Source: Oscillospiraceae bacterium
GTDB lineage: Bacteria > Bacillota > Clostridia > Oscillospirales > Ruminococcaceae
Direction of reading: 5' to 3'
Assembly (NCBI GenBank): GCA_900770195.1
Contig: CAAGJI010000006.1
Coordinates: 1 to 24,281, forward strand
Length of the DNA: 24,281 nt
The position numbers and the translations under genes are program-made. Positions 1 to 7,199 of this stretch are shown here, piece by piece. Position 1 is the stretch's first letter. Each line of letters begins with the position of its first letter. The notes under the pieces are model-generated. The model was not told the DNA's origin. It was given only the letters and a program-made list of their open reading frames with translations, and did not search any database.

Positions 1-45
1 CAGCACCGCCTGCACCTTATATTCTTTGTCGTATTTTTGTGACAT
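1..45 (-). CDS. IS3-type transposase OrfA, N-terminal fragment
   Basis: Only the first 15 codons lie in the window; the gene runs off the left edge. The peptide begins MSQKYDKEYKVQAVL, which resembles the opening of IS3/IS150-type OrfA proteins, small helix-turn-helix subunits that bind the element ends. An AGGAGG ribosome-binding site (54-59) sits 8 bases before the ATG at 45, and a consensus promoter lies just upstream. The family call rests on a very short stretch, so it is tentative. Confidence 0.5.
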   Translation of the reverse strand, partial: MSQKYDKEYKVQAVL

Positions 46-78
46 TTGAATTTTCCTCCTGTTTTTTGTTTCTTTTTT

Positions 79-106
79 ATTATATCACTCGTGCGGTTTT
101 TGTCAA
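79..106 (-). promoter_or_regulatory. SigA promoter of the IS3-type element
   Basis: On the minus strand TTGACA (101-106) and TATAAT (79-84) are separated by 16 bases, with a TG just before the -10. It points at the transposase start at 45. The insertion-sequence end may lie near 121-125, where the minus strand reads TGTTCCTGTACA; this boundary is a guess. Confidence 0.7.
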
Positions 107-256
107 GTTTTATTGTACAGGAACAATATGTATTTATATAGTTTTTTACCATTACGGCTTTTTCCTAAAACTATTATACCGCAATTTTCGTAAAAAAGCA
201 AAAGTTATTTTTGAAATTGAGAAAAAACTTTGAAATTGAAGCAGACTGCTGCAATA

Positions 257-297
257 AAAATGCCCTGTGATGTGTTATAATCATCATAGGGCATTTT
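257..297 (-). terminator. Rho-independent terminator of the XRE gene
   Basis: A 16-bp stem (257-272 with 282-297) with one wobble pair and a 9-base loop lies directly after the XRE stop codon. Both arms end in A/T runs, so it could act on either strand. Confidence 0.75.
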
Positions 298-298
298 G

Positions 299-643
299 TT
301 AGAATTCGTCAATTTTATCAGCGATTGCACAGACTGTTTTCAGAAATACTTTAACCTTTTCAGGGTTCTTATCTTCTAAAGTAAGTGCAAGGATTTTTAT
401 CATATTATTGCTGATTTCAGCTTCTCCAAATACAAGATTGTCCAGACTTACCCGGAGAATCTGAGAAATTTTTGCAAGCGTTTCCAAAGACGGAGAACGT
501 GTTCCTCGCTCTAAATGTCCGATATATCCTGTGGATAGTGAGCATAATTCACTGAGTTGTTCTTGGGTCATTCTGGAAAGCTCTCTGTATCTGCGTATAC
601 GGTCGCCGATCGCTGTGTAGTCAAGCTCCTGTTCCATGGGCAT
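299..643 (-). CDS. XRE-family transcriptional regulator
   Basis: A 114-residue protein. The N-terminal half is a Cro/CI-type helix-turn-helix (IGDRIRRYRELSRMTQEQL, then a recognition-helix region around STGYIGHLERGTRSPS); the C-terminal 45 residues are helical and could dimerise. An AAAGGAG site (648-654) precedes two possible starts, ATG at 643 and ATG at 637; I use 643. It is divergent from the gene at 815. Both promoters' -35 elements lie inside a 10-bp inverted repeat (699-708 and 749-758), so it probably represses both directions; that is inference. The class is clear, the ligand and regulon are not. Confidence 0.85.
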   Translation of the reverse strand: MPMEQELDYTAIGDRIRRYRELSRMTQEQLSELCSLSTGYIGHLERGTRSPSLETLAKISQILRVSLDNLVFGEAEISNNMIKILALTLEDKNPEKVKVFLKTVCAIADKIDEF

Positions 644-675
644 CACACTCCTTTGTATTATTATATCCTTTTTTT

Positions 676-703
676 TGTATAGTTTTAACGGACATATAGT
701 CAA
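676..703 (-). promoter_or_regulatory. Promoter of the XRE gene
   Basis: On the minus strand TTGACT (698-703) and TATACA (676-681) are 16 bases apart, 33 bases before the ATG at 643. The -35 sits inside the left arm of the inverted repeat shared with the divergent promoter. Confidence 0.6.
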
Positions 704-758
704 GTATTCTGATTCTTCATGAATATATTTTACGTCTATAAGAAAAATAATACTTGAC
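699..758. promoter_or_regulatory. Candidate operator: 10-bp inverted repeat
   Basis: GTCAAGTATT (699-708) and AATACTTGAC (749-758) are perfect reverse complements. Each covers the -35 of one of the two divergent promoters. Five of the ten bases are explained by the -35 consensus; the matching AATAC extension is not. A dimeric repressor such as the adjacent XRE protein could bind both arms. Confidence 0.45.
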
Positions 759-782
759 AATTAGATATGAATGTGATATAAT
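754..782 (+). promoter_or_regulatory. Strong SigA promoter for the 815 gene
   Basis: TTGACA (754-759), a 17-base spacer and TATAAT (777-782), with an extended -10 TG at 774-775. All hexamer positions match consensus, so expression should be high unless repressed. Confidence 0.85.
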
Positions 783-814
783 AAGACAAAATAGACGGTA
801 GGGAGGTGGTAATA

Positions 815-1576
815 ATGGATTTTTATGGTGTTGGAGTAAAATTTGGCGGTGTAGATGATAAGCTGCCGTTTTTTCTTGAAAATAATTTTTGGGTTATGGG
901 ATTTAACAGAGAAGAAAAGGAGAAAATGTCAAAAACGATTTCTGAAATCAAGATTGGCGACATTTTATTTGCCAAAGCTTACGCAAATACATCACAGCAT
1001 ACTTTTCCTATACGTGCAATAGGGATAGTTACGGATACATGTTTGCACGATGATATTCCCGAAGAATATAAAGAAAAAATTGGTGTTTCTGTTATATGGA
1101 TAAAGCATTTTGAAAAAATGATTCATCTGTCAGCAAAGGAATATAGAAGAGGTACCTTTCATACGGCTACTGTTTTTAAGGAAAGCAATGATGATATGAT
1201 TTTTGCAGTTAAGCAGATGATGAAATTTGATTATTCATACATAGAAGAAAAACATTATATTAAACTTGCTAAAACCTTTGTACTATATAGAGCCAAAACC
1301 GAATATGATGGTTTGAAAATTACAGAATGTGCAAATAATGATGTAAAAATTGAAGCTGGTGACACATTCGGAAGAAAGATACTGCTTGTTCCGATAATTG
1401 TTGATGAAACAATTAAATACAGTTTGATTCTTATTGTTCCAGATAAAGAGCGGAAAGACGATCCGATGAGTCTGATAAATGTCAGGACAGAATTTTTGGA
1501 CGATACAGAAAATCTTTCAGAACGTGTTTCAGAAATGAAAAAGCAAACCAGTTGGGGTAAATTTTTAAACTGGTAA
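815..1576 (+). CDS. Uncharacterised protein, possible PUA/EVE-like N-terminal domain
   Basis: A 253-residue soluble protein with no signal peptide or membrane segment. Residues about 1-120 (GVGVKFGGVDD, then IKIGDILFAKAY, then AIGIVTD and VSVIWIKHF) have the beta-strand pattern seen in PUA/EVE/YTH-like folds that recognise modified bases, as in some restriction and defence proteins. That is a fold impression, not a confirmed hit. The C-terminal half is mixed and unrecognised. The ATG at 815 is chosen over a GTG at 806 because GGGAGG (801-806) is correctly spaced from it. It has a near-consensus promoter, and the zinc-ribbon gene follows 31 bases downstream, probably in one operon. Confidence 0.7.
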   Translation: MDFYGVGVKFGGVDDKLPFFLENNFWVMGFNREEKEKMSKTISEIKIGDILFAKAYANTSQHTFPIRAIGIVTDTCLHDDIPEEYKEKIGVSVIWIKHFEKMIHLSAKEYRRGTFHTATVFKESNDDMIFAVKQMMKFDYSYIEEKHYIKLAKTFVLYRAKTEYDGLKITECANNDVKIEAGDTFGRKILLVPIIVDETIKYSLILIVPDKERKDDPMSLINVRTEFLDDTENLSERVSEMKKQTSWGKFLNW

Positions 1577-1607
1577 GCTATAATAACAAAAATGAGGAGA
1601 ATTAATT

Positions 1608-2223
1608 ATGTTCTGTAAAAACTGCGGAAAAGAATTGAAAAAAAGGCGCTGCATTTTGCCATGAATGCGGTGCTAAAGTGGAATTAAACGAAACTGTACA
1701 GGCAAATCCAATTGAAACAAATGTTCCTCAGCCTGCTATGGCAAATAACAGTGTAGCAACTTCAACCAAGAAATACTCAAAAGGGAAAATCATATTGATT
1801 GCTGTAATTGCATTTTTGATTATTATTGTGATTGCTTGTGCGATAGGTGGTGGTGACAGTTCACCGTTTGGAGAATATTCTGAGGAAGATGTAGTCAAAA
1901 CACTGGCAATCTCAACTGTGCGTGATCAATATTCAGTATTACACGACCAAGACGTTTATGATGTTGAGATATTGGATACAGATGGCTATTATAACTATAT
2001 TGTATCTGCTACAACAGAAAGTAAACAGAGATTTGAAACCTGGTGGATTCTTTTGCTCAAGTTTGATATAGATTCTGGAAAATATCAAACATACACCCAC
2101 TGGCACGGTGAAGATGACTTTAACGGTGAAATTGACGGAGGTAGGTTTACAAGAGATAACATTCCGGAGTATTATAAAACAAGTGATAAATTTGGTTGGG
2201 GAGAAGAAAATCATATTGAATAA
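1608..2223 (+). pseudogene. Zinc-ribbon membrane protein, frameshifted at an A7 tract
   Basis: From the ATG at 1608 (GAGGAG at 1594-1599) the frame reads MFCKNCGKELKK and stops after 18 codons. Dropping one A from the seven-A run at 1638-1644 restores KKGAAFCHECGAKVELNE and about 200 continuous residues. The repaired protein has an N-terminal CxxC/CxxC zinc ribbon, a linker, one transmembrane helix (about residues 60-78, IILIAVIAFLIIIVIACAIG) and an extracytoplasmic domain of about 125 residues that I do not recognise. The lesion could be a true mutation, a sequencing error, or expression by slippage. The same design recurs at 20847-21908. It shares the operon of the 815 gene. Confidence 0.7.
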
Positions 2224-2240
2224 ACAATAAATATATCGCT

Positions 2241-2273
2241 TAGCACTTCACAAATGTGGAGTGCTATTTTTTA
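2241..2273 (+). terminator. Rho-independent terminator
   Basis: An 11-bp stem (2241-2251 with 2256-2266, one G-U pair) with a four-base loop is followed by TTTTTT, 17 bases after the zinc-ribbon gene's stop. It closes the 815-2223 operon. Confidence 0.85.
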
Positions 2274-2330
2274 TACCCTTTAACTTGATTATTACCGCTA
2301 CATCGGCGGAAAACTGAAAAAGAATATATA

Positions 2331-2360
2331 AAGTCCTTGAGAAATCAGGGACTTATTTTT
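2331..2360 (+). terminator. Second plus-strand terminator
   Basis: A 10-bp stem (2331-2340 with 2345-2354, one G-U pair) with loop GAAA, followed by a T-rich tract. No intact plus-strand gene precedes it, so it may be the surviving tail of a deleted gene. It overlaps the end of the truncated UvrA-like frame on the other strand. Confidence 0.6.
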
Positions 2361-3205
2361 ATGTCTTCTAAATATGAATAATTTGTGAAATTAAAAAAAT
2401 GTGGAGTCAAATAGAATTGATTTTCGAGTCTATAGTGTAAAGAAAATAAGGAAATACACGGACATACTGCATCGAAATAATACTTATCACTTATTGTGGC
2501 TCCGACTATAAGCGGTTTTTGGAGCATAACCCCATAGAATTTTGTCGTACGGCTTGATTTGGAATTGACCTTATGATATAGAATCTGATACTTTGACTTA
2601 CTTTCCCCGTAAAGGAATGTATGTCTTTCTTCGTCCGTAAGCTCTCTAAAGGTCTTGTTAGGATCAATACCGACTTCATTGCAAAACTTCTCAATGATAC
2701 TGCGATAGAAATCTTTATATCTATCCCAGCACCTTACTGGATCATCTTTGAGCTTGGTATTGAAGCTTATCAGCTTATTTACATCAAGCTCCTTTACAGT
2801 TCCGAAGCCGTGACATACTTCGCAAAGATTGCTTTCCTTATTAAGTACAAAGAAATCTTCACTAACGCCTGATATAACTGAAAATATAAATCCGATATAC
2901 CTATTGATACCGAAATAAGTACCAATTGTTGACCGCATACTATTGTTATAATTCGCTTGTTTCAATGGTACAGCGGATACCATATTTCGATAGCCTTTGA
3001 CTTTATATGTCGGATCGGAAGCGTTATCGGCAAACATAGACATAAATTCATGCTGACCAATCTGTGCAACCGTATCATAATCAAGCGAGGATTTACCGCT
3101 TCCTGATGGTCCGATTACAAGGTTTATGGTGTGCTTTTCAAGGCTAATATCAATATTTTTGAGGTTGTTTGTTTCAATTTCCCATACATCAATAGTATCA
3201 CTCAT
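2345..3205 (-). pseudogene. UvrA-like ABC ATPase, C-terminally truncated
   Basis: The ATG at 3205 overlaps the maturase stop (ATGAGTGA), indicating translational coupling. The 286 residues begin LKNIDISLEKHTINLVIGPSGS with Walker A GPSGSGKSS (residues 32-40), followed by a UvrA-style insertion and a zinc-knuckle start CEVCHGFG (Cys128, Cys131). UvrA-family proteins usually exceed 700 residues; here the signature motif, Walker B and second ATPase half are absent. Similarity seems to fade near KPLIVG (about 2510), and the last 50 residues look like unrelated DNA read in frame, so a deletion joint probably lies near 2500-2520. UvrA paralogues such as DrrC give self-protection in natural-product clusters, a plausible role here, but the copy is probably inactive. 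Confidence 0.7.
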
Positions 3206-4604
3206 TTGCACCACTACCCTTCGTTATAAGTCTGTAAAGGTCGTTTATAAAGAATTCAAGTGTCTTTTTAGAGTGTACACAAAAGCGTTCATCAATAGAG
3301 TGAATGATGTTGCCAGGCTTTAAGTTCATGGCGTTAATCGGACAATCACCGCCGCATATCCCAAGTGCAGGACATGAATAACATTCTTCATTATTCAGCG
3401 GAGTTAGCTTTGACCATTCGATAAAGTTCGGATCATTAATCGCTATGAAATCATCATCAGAGATATTTGATACAAAATACTTCTTATCGAATAAGCAGCC
3501 ATGACAAATGCCTACCTGACCGTTAGGAGAAATAACGATTTGTCCTCCGCCCGTTGCTCCGCAACCAGAAAAATAGACTGCTGCCTTAGTAAATGCTTTC
3601 AGCTTTCGCATCATGCGATCTTCGTATATACCTCTTTTTCTCAGATCGATAAATTCATCAATGATAAATTAAGCAGCAATTTCGTTATAGCTTTGAGGCA
3701 AAACAAAAGTATCACTTGACATAATGATATTAAAACCAAGTGATTTAATACCATAATCGTCAATCAATTTCAGAACATTTTGCGTATCCTTTACCGTTTC
3801 TTCACTTAGAGTAACGGATAAAGATACATTAACGCCTAACGCTTTTCACTTGTCGAGTGTTTCAAGTATACGGCTGAAAACGGGATTGCCTGCTATATCG
3901 ACACGCATAACATTGGCTTCTTCTGTTACGCCATCAATAGAAATAGCTATGGATACGCCTAAATACCGAAGCTCGATTATACGTTCTTCGGTAAGAAGCA
4001 ATCCATTAGTAACCATAGATAACTCGGCATTTTTTAGTCATTTTTCGGAAGGACGTAAACTGTTGATTTTATTAGCTACATATTTTAGGACGGGGTAGTT
4101 GACCATAGGCTCACCGCCGTAGAAGATGATAGCTGCTTGATTATCTTCGGTATCAAGTCCAGATGCTTTCATCTGACGGATAAAAAACTCAATAGCCTTA
4201 TCTGCTGTCTCAGTTGTCATATTCTCCAAAGAGAAATTATGCCGTTTATTCTTATCATTATTGCCTAAAAAGCAATACTTACAGGCAAGGTTACACTGTT
4301 CGCTCAGGATAAAATAGCAAATACTAATTGCAAGTTTAGGCATACGAGATTTCACAAAGCGTAGTACCTTATCATCCTCATCATCAAATTGAGTTAATAT
4401 CTTACACCTTGCCAGCTCTGCTACTTCTTTTGCAATGGATTCAGGTGCGTCACTTATCTGATTACAACAAGAGCTTGCAATCCAAGTTTGCAAGCTCTTG
4501 TAGGCATCTCGTGATAAGTATACAGGTTTCATTCTCAATGAGTGGTACAGAGCCACCGCATCTCCGACATCATACTTATGTGTAAAACGAGATATATTTA
4601 CCAT
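3198..4604 (-). pseudogene. Radical SAM/SPASM peptide maturase with three in-frame stops
   Basis: One frame of 469 codons runs from the ATG at 4604 to TGA at 3198 with no frameshift, interrupted by TGA at 4038-4040 (codon 189), TGA at 3846-3848 (codon 253) and TAA at 3669-3671 (codon 312). The N-terminal 90 residues resemble peptide-binding regions of RiPP maturases. The radical SAM motif is CNLACKYC (Cys104, 108, 111) with GGEP following; the core continues through MVTNG and ISIDGV. The C-terminal SPASM domain has SGCGATGGG, NGQVGICHGC, CYSCPALGICGGDC and a final FCVHS, supplying auxiliary iron-sulfur cluster ligands. Such enzymes form thioether or carbon crosslinks on precursor peptides. 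Its start overlaps the second precursor gene by 7 bases. All three stops can arise by single transitions, for example TGG to TGA or CAA to TAA. Confidence 0.85.
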
Positions 4605-4750
4605 TCAAACTCTACGTCCTCGAACTCAGGAACAGCACGGCAGGAGCAGGCACAAGTGCAAGAGTTGCACGCAACACAAGCACACTTAGCCATCTTCTGC
4701 TCATTGATATTGCCAAACATCTCCATGTATATTTCAGTATTCGAACTCAT
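4598..4750 (-). CDS. Cys-rich RiPP precursor peptide 2
   Basis: A 50-residue peptide. The leader contains YMEMFGNINE; the core is cysteine-rich with seven Cys (23, 25, 28, 31, 33, 35, 37) in CxCxxCxxCxCxCxC spacing; the tail is acidic and aromatic, ending EDVEFEW. Its ATG directly abuts the stop of precursor 1, and its ribosome-binding site GGGAGGAA is made by the Trp-Glu-Glu codons at the end of precursor 1. Its stop overlaps the maturase start. This tight coupling and the similarity to precursor 1 make it a credible substrate of the radical SAM enzyme. It recalls clostridial seven-Cys peptides paired with radical SAM maturases, but family membership is unchecked. Confidence 0.8.
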   Translation of the reverse strand: MSSNTEIYMEMFGNINEQKMAKCACVACNSCTCACSCRAVPEFEDVEFEW

Positions 4751-4915
4751 TTAGAATTCCTCCCATTCAAAAATATCATCTTCTCTGTTTCTACAAGAAC
4801 ACTTGCAACTACATTTACAACCAGTACATTGACCGATGCAAGAAGCAGTGTTTACGAACTCGTAGGCAATGTTACCTAGCATCATCAAATAAGTACTTGG
4901 ATCATATGAAATCAT
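4751..4915 (-). CDS. Cys-rich RiPP precursor peptide 1
   Basis: A 54-residue peptide starting at the ATG at 4915, chosen over in-frame upstream codons because GGGAG lies 8 bases before it. The leader includes YLMMLGNIAYEF, sharing the M-x-GNI motif of precursor 2. The core holds seven Cys (26, 30, 33, 35, 37, 39, 41), CIGQCTGCKCSCKCSCR, ending in the same CxCxCR pattern as its paralogue. The tail is acidic and aromatic (DDIFEWEEF). It is intact although the maturase is broken. The 64-bp gap to the dockerin gene shows no clear promoter or terminator, so transcription may read through from upstream. Confidence 0.8.
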   Translation of the reverse strand: MISYDPSTYLMMLGNIAYEFVNTASCIGQCTGCKCSCKCSCRNREDDIFEWEEF

Positions 4916-4979
4916 ACCTATTTCTCCCTGTTTGTGTAATATTCCTGATTTCATACTTGTTTTTATTATTATTTTAAAA

Positions 4980-6950
4980 TTATCTTTTTGAAACATATTC
5001 AGAAAGCGACATATTTAAATTACCCACAATCATCTCTGCGTAATATTTCAATACAACAACTGCGTCTTTTGAATCAATGTTATTATCCTGATTAACATCA
5101 TACACACTAACAAGCGAAGTTTCAAAACTATTTCCAACAAGAATAGAAGCATACGCCTGTAAAATACGTACTGCATCAGAAGAATTTATTTTACCATCAC
5201 CATTGCAGTCACCAAGCGTACTTCCATATATATCTGAAAAATCCGGTGTCTGACCTATTATGTAAAACTTTTTATTAAATTTTTCAGCATAAGTTCTTGC
5301 TGTTGAAACGTCTTCTCCGAAAATAACTTTTGCTGATATTGTGTTTCCATCTTCCTTATCACAAAGATTATTCTCTTTTGTATTGTTTATAACACAGTTA
5401 GGATTGAGAATCGTAACTGATTTAAAGCTTGAAGATAACGCACCATATCCGATACCTGTAACACTTTTTGGAATGACAACATCACAATTGCTAAGATAAC
5501 AATTATCGAAAGCCCTATACCCTATATCGATCAGACCTTCAGGAAATATTATTGATTTTAAAGCACTGCAATCATAAAATGCCTGATCTTCAATATACTG
5601 CACTCCATCAGGAACAGTATAATCAGATTTTTTATAATTATATGCCATAAGAAGTGTTTTCATATCATATGTAAATAAAATTCCGTCTTTTGCGATAATA
5701 TTCTTATTCTGTGGATCAATTGTGATATTGAGGTTGTCGCAGCCACCAAAAGCACTTTTTTCGACCAAAGACAAATTTTTAGGCAAATAGAGTGAAGTCA
5801 ACTTATTACAACCATAAAATGCACAATCTTTTACAGCAGTTAAAGTATCAGGAAGTTTAACAGAAGTTATCTCATCATCCATATATCTGTTGCTGTTGTA
5901 AAAAGCCGTGTTTCCAATTGATGTAACTGTGTATCCGTCAATTGTTTCAGGAACAACAATATCAGGATCAATTCCAAGATATTCTGTTATTTCAATCGTC
6001 CCATCTGAAAGTTTTTTATAAGCAAATGAAGAAGTTTGGAGTTCTATATCGTAACTTCTTGGTGCTGAACCAACATATCCTGCCTCAACAATATATATAT
6101 TATTTTCATCATCAATTATAATGCTGTTAAGATGTCCTGAACCGGCACCCGGATCGTCAGCACCGTATCTTACTCTGGCTTTAAGTCCTGCCATTTCACA
6201 CATCTGATTCACTGTATCAGTGCTTGCCCAACAATCTCCGCCTTCTCCTGAAACTATCATTCCCACCATACTTGAATAATTTGCCGAATAATCATAACTT
6301 GCAACAAACTGACAAATCGTTTCAATTTTATCGTATGTTGACATATCACTTGTTATATACTTATCCACATAATCTTTTGCTTTCTGTGTCGCATAATACG
6401 TTGTGTATTCAACAAGATTTATTCTGTAAATGTAATTTTTTCCGTTAGTTCTCGCATACGCATAATATGTTCCAGGCTTATAATCATCTGTGATTGTTCC
6501 ACCGAAAATATTGATTGTCTGCATTGACTTTGGTTTTACAAGTCCGCTTTTGTCAACAGTGATATAGTCAGAATCACTTTCATAAACGCCATACAAAACA
6601 TCACTGCCTGTTATATCCATCTGATATTCCTGCAAAAGGTCGGAAGGTATCGTAAGATATTCTTTTCCACCATCATTCAAAAAATAAATATCAACAGTTT
6701 TATAAATTTCTGAATCAGTAAATGTTCTTCCTGAGCTGTTAAAAGAAATATCATATTTTTCTTTATCCTCAGACTTTGAATCTATTTTACCATATCCAGA
6801 CGCAGCACAACTGTCAGATGATATCCCGCTACATATTTTTTCTTCATATGCCAAAGCATGATTTGCACTGCCAATAAAAACTGTAGACGCAAAACTGCTC
6901 ACTGCTATCATAACACTTGCCGCCCCTGCAGCAATCTTTTTAATATTCAT
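4980..6950 (-). CDS. Secreted transglutaminase-like, LRR_5 and dockerin protein
   Basis: A 656-residue exported protein. Residues 1-34 are a signal peptide (NIKKIAAGAASVMIAVSSF, then a cleavage region near ALAYEE). Residues about 190-300 form a transglutaminase/cysteine-protease-like domain with Cys240 (GGDCWAST), His273 (GSGHLNS) and an acidic residue in DDENNIYIVEA. Residues 330-520 are BspA-type LRR_5 repeats (ITSVKLPDTL, AFYGCNKLTSLYLP). Residues 580-645 are a type I dockerin with two calcium-binding repeats (DCNGDGKINSSDA and DVNQDNNIDSKDA), which should attach it to a cohesin scaffold. It may bind or crosslink cell-surface or substrate proteins. AAGGA precedes the ATG at 6950. Its native promoter may have been displaced by the IS110 element. 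Confidence 0.88.
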   Translation of the reverse strand: MNIKKIAAGAASVMIAVSSFASTVFIGSANHALAYEEKICSGISSDSCAASGYGKIDSKSEDKEKYDISFNSSGRTFTDSEIYKTVDIYFLNDGGKEYLTIPSDLLQEYQMDITGSDVLYGVYESDSDYITVDKSGLVKPKSMQTINIFGGTITDDYKPGTYYAYARTNGKNYIYRINLVEYTTYYATQKAKDYVDKYITSDMSTYDKIETICQFVASYDYSANYSSMVGMIVSGEGGDCWASTDTVNQMCEMAGLKARVRYGADDPGAGSGHLNSIIIDDENNIYIVEAGYVGSAPRSYDIELQTSSFAYKKLSDGTIEITEYLGIDPDIVVPETIDGYTVTSIGNTAFYNSNRYMDDEITSVKLPDTLTAVKDCAFYGCNKLTSLYLPKNLSLVEKSAFGGCDNLNITIDPQNKNIIAKDGILFTYDMKTLLMAYNYKKSDYTVPDGVQYIEDQAFYDCSALKSIIFPEGLIDIGYRAFDNCYLSNCDVVIPKSVTGIGYGALSSSFKSVTILNPNCVINNTKENNLCDKEDGNTISAKVIFGEDVSTARTYAEKFNKKFYIIGQTPDFSDIYGSTLGDCNGDGKINSSDAVRILQAYASILVGNSFETSLVSVYDVNQDNNIDSKDAVVVLKYYAEMIVGNLNMSLSEYVSKR

Positions 6951-7007
6951 ATTTTCCTTGTATGATATAGTAAGACCTAAATCATACTCTCCTTTCCAAA
7001 TTTATGG

Positions 7008-7150
7008 TATAATAAAACAGGTGCTGTGGACTTTTAATGTTTTTCTGTAGCTCGACTACTTAAAGGAGTGTAAAGCCACAGTTTTATTTACAATGTTTAT
7101 AGCTGGATAAGTCAAGAACTTTAATTTCACGCAAGTTTACGGGAATAAAA
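7008..7150 (+). ncRNA. Candidate IS110 bridge (seeker) RNA
   Basis: An extended -10 (TGG then TATAAT, 7008-7013) is followed by a folded region. Segments 7011-7017 and 7024-7029 pair with 7082-7088 and 7076-7081; 7031-7034 pairs with 7072-7075; an inner hairpin GTAG-CTCGA-CTAC sits at 7047-7059. IS110 elements encode a bridge RNA upstream of the transposase with a target loop and a donor loop. The first loop contains AAAGGAG (7062-7068), complementary to the flanking CTCCTTT. The downstream part has ATAGCTGG (7099-7106) and AAGTCAA (7109-7115), matching the right end at 8019-8026 and, as reverse complement, 8009-8015. The existence of such an RNA is family knowledge; its boundaries here are my estimate. 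Confidence 0.5.
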
Positions 7151-7199
7151 CTTAGTGGCACAAAACAGTACCAAATATTTTACAAGGACGGTAAAACCT

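Noticed and set aside
2281..2331. A short plus-strand frame reading LDYYRYIGGKLKKNI before a terminator, possibly the tail of a site-specific recombinase.
   Set aside because: Only 15 residues between two stops; too short to assign, though it would fit the deletion joint near the truncated UvrA-like gene.
4038..4040. TGA read as tryptophan or selenocysteine in the maturase gene.
   Set aside because: TGA ends several genes here normally, no SECIS-like element was seen, and one of the three internal stops is TAA.
6960..6987. GTATGAT/ATCATAC 7-bp hairpin in the dockerin gene leader.
   Set aside because: Short, AT-rich stem with a 14-base loop; no supporting terminator or alternative pairing.
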